Source: Chitinophagaceae bacterium (GTDB lineage: Bacteria > Bacteroidota > Bacteroidia > Chitinophagales > Chitinophagaceae). Taken from it: 9,511 nucleotides of DNA. The DNA is taken from NCBI GenBank assembly GCA_003456175.1, contig DMPB01000160.1, forward strand, positions 1 through 9,511. Direction: 5' to 3'. Made by a program: the position numbers and the translations under genes. How positions within the stretch are numbered: position 1 is the stretch's first letter; every line of letters begins with the position of its first letter. This document shows, one piece after another, positions 6,419-9,511 of the stretch. The notes beneath the pieces were generated by a model. The model saw nothing but the letters and a program-made list of their open reading frames with translations. It was not told the DNA's origin and did no database searches.

Positions 6419-7696
6419 ATGAAAAGCAAATTACTTGCACTAACCGCTTTGACTGCTGCTTTAGCCAGTATTGGCTGTAACAAGGGTAAGTCTAAAGGTG
6501 TGCCCGACAACGGACAGTTAGTAGGTGTTGCACCTAACGCCCGCCCGGGAATGACTAAGCCAGTGGGTATGGTGTACGTTCCACCGGGAACCTTCCATAT
6601 GGGGCCAAGCGATGAAGACATCAACTTCAACTACACAGCACGTAACAAGCAAGTGTCTATCAACGGATTTTGGATGGATGCTACTGAAGTTACTAACAAT
6701 GAGTACCGACAGTTTGTGAACTGGACGAGAGATTCGTTGGCGGCCATAGAGATGGGTTTCATCAAGAACAGTAGCAATGGTGATACTGCTGTTGATTGGA
6801 AGCGAGCTCAAACAATTAAACTAAACGACAAAGGAACCCTTGAGAAGCTTACCAAGCTGGTACTAGCGCCTGATAACCGCTTGTACAACAAGGTGGAGTT
6901 AGATCCGGCTAAAATTGTGTACAACGTGCAAGGCTTCGATTTAAAAGAAGCTGCCAAACGTGAGAACAAGGATAAGCCTCGCAAAGACTTTATCTACCGT
7001 TATGATCAGGCGGTATATCCAGATACATTGGTTTGGATGAGAGATTTCTCTTATTCATATAACGAGCCTATGACGAAGCGTTATTTTGCGCACCCTTCTT
7101 TTGGTAATTATCCTGTTGTAGGTGTTACATGGAAGCAAGCAGTAGCATTCTGTCATTGGCGTTCACATTACCTCAACAGTTTCTTGGAGAAGAAGAAGAG
7201 AGCTGTGGAAAGCGATTTCAGATTACCTACAGAAGCTGAGTGGGAATACGCTGCTCGTGGTGGTCGCTCACAGTCAATGTATCCATGGGGTAACCCATAC
7301 CTAAGAAACAAGAAGGGTTGTTTGTTAGCCAACTTCAAGCCAGGTCGTGGCAACTATCCTGAAGATGGCGGTTTCTATACTGTTCGTGCGGATGCTTACT
7401 GGCCTAACGATTTTGGCTTATACAATATGGCAGGTAATGTAGCTGAATGGACTTCTTCTTACTTCTACGAAGGTGCATACAATTTCCAACACGATATGAA
7501 CCCTGATGTGCGTTACAATGCGAAAGACAGCGATGCTCCGCGTATGAAGCGTAAGGTTGTACGTGGTGGAAGTTGGAAGGATATCGGTTACTTCTTGCAA
7601 ACAAGCACTAGAAGTTACGAGTATCAAGACACTGCTAAATCTTACATTGGTTTCCGTTGTGTAATTGACTTACCAGCGCAAATTAGCCGCCGATAA
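6419..7696 (+). CDS. gldK: Type IX secretion ring lipoprotein GldK (PorK)
   Basis: 425 residues from the ATG at 6419. A TTG at 6407 would add four residues (MNRR), but ATG is preferred because MKSKLLALTALTAALASIGC is already a complete lipoprotein signal with lipobox SIGC and acylated Cys20. The mature protein has a formylglycine-generating-enzyme-like (sulfatase-modifying factor) fold. It runs from VGMVYVPPGTFHMG near 49, through GVTWKQAVAFCHWR from 235, RLPTEAEWEYAARGG from 268, NMAGNVAEW from 336 and RGGSW from 382, to GFRC ending at 414. The cysteine pair that active enzymes carry shortly after RGGSW is missing (KDIGYFLQTSTRS), which agrees with a structural role. Family knowledge: GldK/PorK sits on the inner face of the outer membrane and builds a large ring with GldN/PorN. 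It is the first gene of the operon, with 61 bp to gldL and no terminator between. Codon choice (AAC, TTC, TAC) suggests good expression. Confidence 0.93.
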   Translation: MKSKLLALTALTAALASIGCNKGKSKGVPDNGQLVGVAPNARPGMTKPVGMVYVPPGTFHMGPSDEDINFNYTARNKQVSINGFWMDATEVTNNEYRQFVNWTRDSLAAIEMGFIKNSSNGDTAVDWKRAQTIKLNDKGTLEKLTKLVLAPDNRLYNKVELDPAKIVYNVQGFDLKEAAKRENKDKPRKDFIYRYDQAVYPDTLVWMRDFSYSYNEPMTKRYFAHPSFGNYPVVGVTWKQAVAFCHWRSHYLNSFLEKKKRAVESDFRLPTEAEWEYAARGGRSQSMYPWGNPYLRNKKGCLLANFKPGRGNYPEDGGFYTVRADAYWPNDFGLYNMAGNVAEWTSSYFYEGAYNFQHDMNPDVRYNAKDSDAPRMKRKVVRGGSWKDIGYFLQTSTRSYEYQDTAKSYIGFRCVIDLPAQISRR

Positions 7697-7757
7697 TTGG
7701 CACTCATTTTAACAAAGACTACTTTTTACTGACACTTTAAAACAAAAAACCAAAACA

Positions 7758-8495
7758 ATGTCAAGTGCTTTATCTAGAAAACAAAACATTGCTCTAAATG
7801 TGGTTGTGTGCGTGGGTGCCGCCATCGTAATTGTGGGTGCTCTTTTCAAAATCATGCACTGGCCGGGATCTGACATTTTCCTTCCAGTAGGTCTTATCAC
7901 TGAAGCTGTAATTTTTATTGTATATGCATTTGTACCACCAGATGAGGACCATGCACCTGAAACAGGTAAGGATGCTGGTGCAAGTACTGGTTTAAATCCT
8001 ATCAAGGCAATGAACGAAATTTTATTGCCAAACATGAATAAATTGAGCGATAACTTTAAAGTACTTGGTACAACAGTTGAACAAATGAGTAAAATTGGTG
8101 AAGTTGTTAAAACTACTGGCGACTACACTAAAAATACAAAGGATGCTGCCGATGCTATGTTAGCAGTGAAAAATGCTACCACAAACGCTGCTACTGCCAT
8201 GGGTTCGTTGAACAGCGCTACTGATAGCACCAAGCAATTCCACGATCAAATTCAAGTGTTGACAAAGAATTTGGGTTCTTTAAATACTGTATACGAATTA
8301 GAATTGCAAGAAAGTAACAATCACTTAAAAGTGATGAACCAGTTCTACGGCAAGTTGGCTGAAGCTTCTGCTGCTATGCAGGGTAGTGCCGAAGATGCTA
8401 AGCGTGCACAAGCTCAAATCGCAGAATTGGCTAACAACTTAACTAAGTTGAATTCTATCTACGGTAATATGCTTACCGCTATGAGAGGTCAATAG
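7758..8495 (+). CDS. gldL: Type IX secretion motor protein GldL (PorL)
   Basis: 245 residues. Two membrane helices near the N-terminus, about 11-33 (IALNVVVCVGAAIVIVGALFKIM) and 40-59 (IFLPVGLITEAVIFIVYAFV), are joined by the short loop HWPGSD. A long helical cytoplasmic tail from about 75 has coiled-coil-like runs (NEILLPNMNKL, QAQIAELANNLTKLNSIY). Family knowledge: a pentamer of GldL surrounds two GldM helices in the inner membrane and converts proton-motive force into motion for secretion and gliding. Lys31 in helix 1 and Glu49 in helix 2 fall where the functionally important Lys27 and Glu49 lie in Flavobacterium johnsoniae GldL (positions from memory). The ATG is preceded by an A-rich stretch (AAAACAAAAAACCAAAACA), typical of Bacteroidota initiation without Shine-Dalgarno pairing. 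It is followed 76 bp later by gldM. Confidence 0.92.
   Translation: MSSALSRKQNIALNVVVCVGAAIVIVGALFKIMHWPGSDIFLPVGLITEAVIFIVYAFVPPDEDHAPETGKDAGASTGLNPIKAMNEILLPNMNKLSDNFKVLGTTVEQMSKIGEVVKTTGDYTKNTKDAADAMLAVKNATTNAATAMGSLNSATDSTKQFHDQIQVLTKNLGSLNTVYELELQESNNHLKVMNQFYGKLAEASAAMQGSAEDAKRAQAQIAELANNLTKLNSIYGNMLTAMRGQ
8462..8478 (+). other. Small hairpin at the end of gldL
   Basis: CGGTAA and TTACCG form a perfect 6-bp stem with the five-base loop TATGC, inside the last codons of gldL. There is no T run behind it, so it is not a terminator by itself. A second small palindrome, CAGTATTATACTG, lies at 8501-8513, just after the stop codon. Confidence 0.35.
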
Positions 8496-8562
8496 TAGTG
8501 CAGTATTATACTGTAAGTTGACTAGATTTTGATAACCTAATTTCGTAAAAAAGAACTAACAA

Positions 8563-8570
8563 TACTTTTG
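8563..8570 (+). promoter_or_regulatory. -7-like box directly before gldM
   Basis: TACTTTTG matches TAnnTTTG exactly and ends one base before the gldM ATG at 8572. No TTG lies 19-21 bases upstream; TTCG at 8542-8545 is the closest. A start placed by this box would fall in or after the ATG, yet the gldM start is fixed by the conserved Arg8 upstream of any later Met. It is either fortuitous or part of a leaderless promoter. Confidence 0.25.
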
Positions 8571-8571
8571 T

Positions 8572-9511
8572 ATGGCACTACCTAAAGAGCCACGGCAGAA
8601 GATGATTAATATGATGTATTTGGTGTTAACAGCCTTGTTAGCATTGAATGTGTCTAATGAAATTCTAAATGCCTTTAAAACGGTTGATAATAGCCTTGTT
8701 AACAGTAACGGTGTTATTGATAACAAGAACAACACGATCTTCAAGTCTTTTGAAGAAAAATTAAAGAAGCAAGAAACTGCTGAGAAAGCTGCCATGTGGA
8801 AGCCTAAAGCCGATGCAGCTAAGAAGTTGGCTGATGATTTAGTGAAATACATTGATGGTTTGAAGCTAGAGCTGAAAAAAGAAGCTGGCCTTGAAATGGT
8901 AAAAGACGAAACTGGTAAAACAGTGGAAAAGTTCAAGGAAGATGATCTTGACGCAGCAACACGTTTGTTCCTTGAAAAGAAGCGTGGTGAAGAGTTTCTC
9001 AATAAGTTGAAGAAGTTTAAGACGGACTTATTAGCTATCGACCCTGAAGCAAAGGCACTTTATGAAAAGCAATTGCCTTTAAACTTCGATCCTCCGAAAA
9101 ATGCACAAAATGCTGCTGCTAAAAACGATTGGTCTTATGCCTACTTCCATATGACGCCAACAGTAGCTGCATTAACAATGCTGAGCAAGTTCCAGAACGA
9201 CATTAAAAATAGCGAGGCTCAGCTAGTTGATTATTTCCACAGTAAAATTGGACAAGTAGAATTGGTATACGATGCTTTCCAAGCATTCGCTGGTACTAAC
9301 GCGACTTACTTATTACCTGGCGACGAACTACAAATTACAGCAGGTGTGGGTGCCTTCAGTAAGGCTGCATTGCCTACTGTTACCATTGATGGTGCGAACG
9401 TTCCTCTAAATGCTGATGGTGTAGCAGAATGGAAAACAACTGTTAATAGTGTTGGTCAAAGTACTAAAAAAGTGAAAGTTTCGTTTAAGAAACCAGATGG
9501 TACTATTGCTT
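8572..9511 (+). CDS. gldM: Type IX secretion motor protein GldM (PorM), 3' truncated
   Basis: 313 complete codons, cut by the window edge; F. johnsoniae GldM is about 513 residues. It begins MALPKEPRQKMINMMYLVL, the GldM signature. Arg8 matches the conserved Arg that sits against the GldL glutamate in the motor. One membrane helix follows (about 11-28). The periplasmic helical domain D1 reaches to about 215, with many Lys/Glu-rich helices (KSFEEKLKKQETAEKAA, LEKKRGEEFLNKLKKF). Beta-rich D2 then begins near 225 (GQVELVYDAFQAFAG, LPGDELQITAGVGAF). Family knowledge: two GldM copies pass through the GldL pentamer and span the periplasm to the GldK-GldN ring. The ATG at 8572 is chosen because the conserved PRQKMIN motif requires it. 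It belongs to the gldK-gldL-gldM operon; gldN should follow outside the window. Confidence 0.93.
   Translation, partial: MALPKEPRQKMINMMYLVLTALLALNVSNEILNAFKTVDNSLVNSNGVIDNKNNTIFKSFEEKLKKQETAEKAAMWKPKADAAKKLADDLVKYIDGLKLELKKEAGLEMVKDETGKTVEKFKEDDLDAATRLFLEKKRGEEFLNKLKKFKTDLLAIDPEAKALYEKQLPLNFDPPKNAQNAAAKNDWSYAYFHMTPTVAALTMLSKFQNDIKNSEAQLVDYFHSKIGQVELVYDAFQAFAGTNATYLLPGDELQITAGVGAFSKAALPTVTIDGANVPLNADGVAEWKTTVNSVGQSTKKVKVSFKKPDGTIA

Noticed and set aside
8556..9002. 148-codon leftward open frame rich in Ser and Phe
   Set aside because: It is the shadow of gldM: the Ser/Phe bias is the complement of the Lys/Glu-rich periplasmic helices, and gldM itself is unambiguous.

Overview
The window comes from a member of the Bacteroidota, most likely close to the Chitinophagaceae. 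The support is the gliding/type IX secretion genes gldK-gldL-gldM (found only in this phylum), a DUF4271 membrane protein next to hemD, TAnnTTTG-type promoter boxes in place of E. coli-type -10 boxes, and no Shine-Dalgarno sequences before the starts. The family-level placement is inferred from the general look of the proteins and was not tested.

Layout. The left edge holds the 5' end of hemW (radical SAM haem chaperone), read leftwards from base 158. It is divergent, across 46 bp, from a rightward gene for a TamA-like outer-membrane Omp85 protein (205-2001). Then, still rightward, come a DUF4271 membrane protein (2067-3170) and a uroporphyrinogen-III synthase, hemD (3193-3990). A 12-bp-stem intrinsic terminator at 4028-4062 closes this group. 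After a roughly 150-bp non-coding stretch with an imperfect inverted repeat lies a YyaL/SSP411-type thioredoxin-fold protein (4214-6253). A well-formed Bacteroidota promoter (TTG-N19-TATATTTG, 6356-6385) then starts the type IX secretion operon: gldK (6419-7696), gldL (7758-8495) and gldM (8572 to the right edge, truncated).

How the genes fit together. GldK is an outer-membrane-anchored lipoprotein that forms the periplasmic ring with GldN, which would be expected beyond the window. GldL and GldM form the inner-membrane proton-driven motor that energises type IX secretion and gliding. The residues known to matter for the motor (a Lys and a Glu in the GldL membrane helices, an Arg just before the GldM helix) are all present. 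HemW and HemD both serve haem metabolism and flank the envelope genes. The YyaL-like protein has a CHWC redox motif but no demonstrated link to its neighbours.

The most unexpected signal is not a gene. A 13-base word, CCTTRCGGTAAAT, occurs five times in 9.5 kb, in both orientations, inside unrelated genes in different frames and once between genes. This is far more than chance would give and looks like a genome-wide signal word, for example of the DNA-uptake-sequence type. Other points of interest are promoter-like boxes placed directly against start codons, two small hairpins around the end of gldL, and a structured intergenic segment that may be a dispersed repeat. I see no CRISPR array, tRNA, rRNA or insertion sequence.
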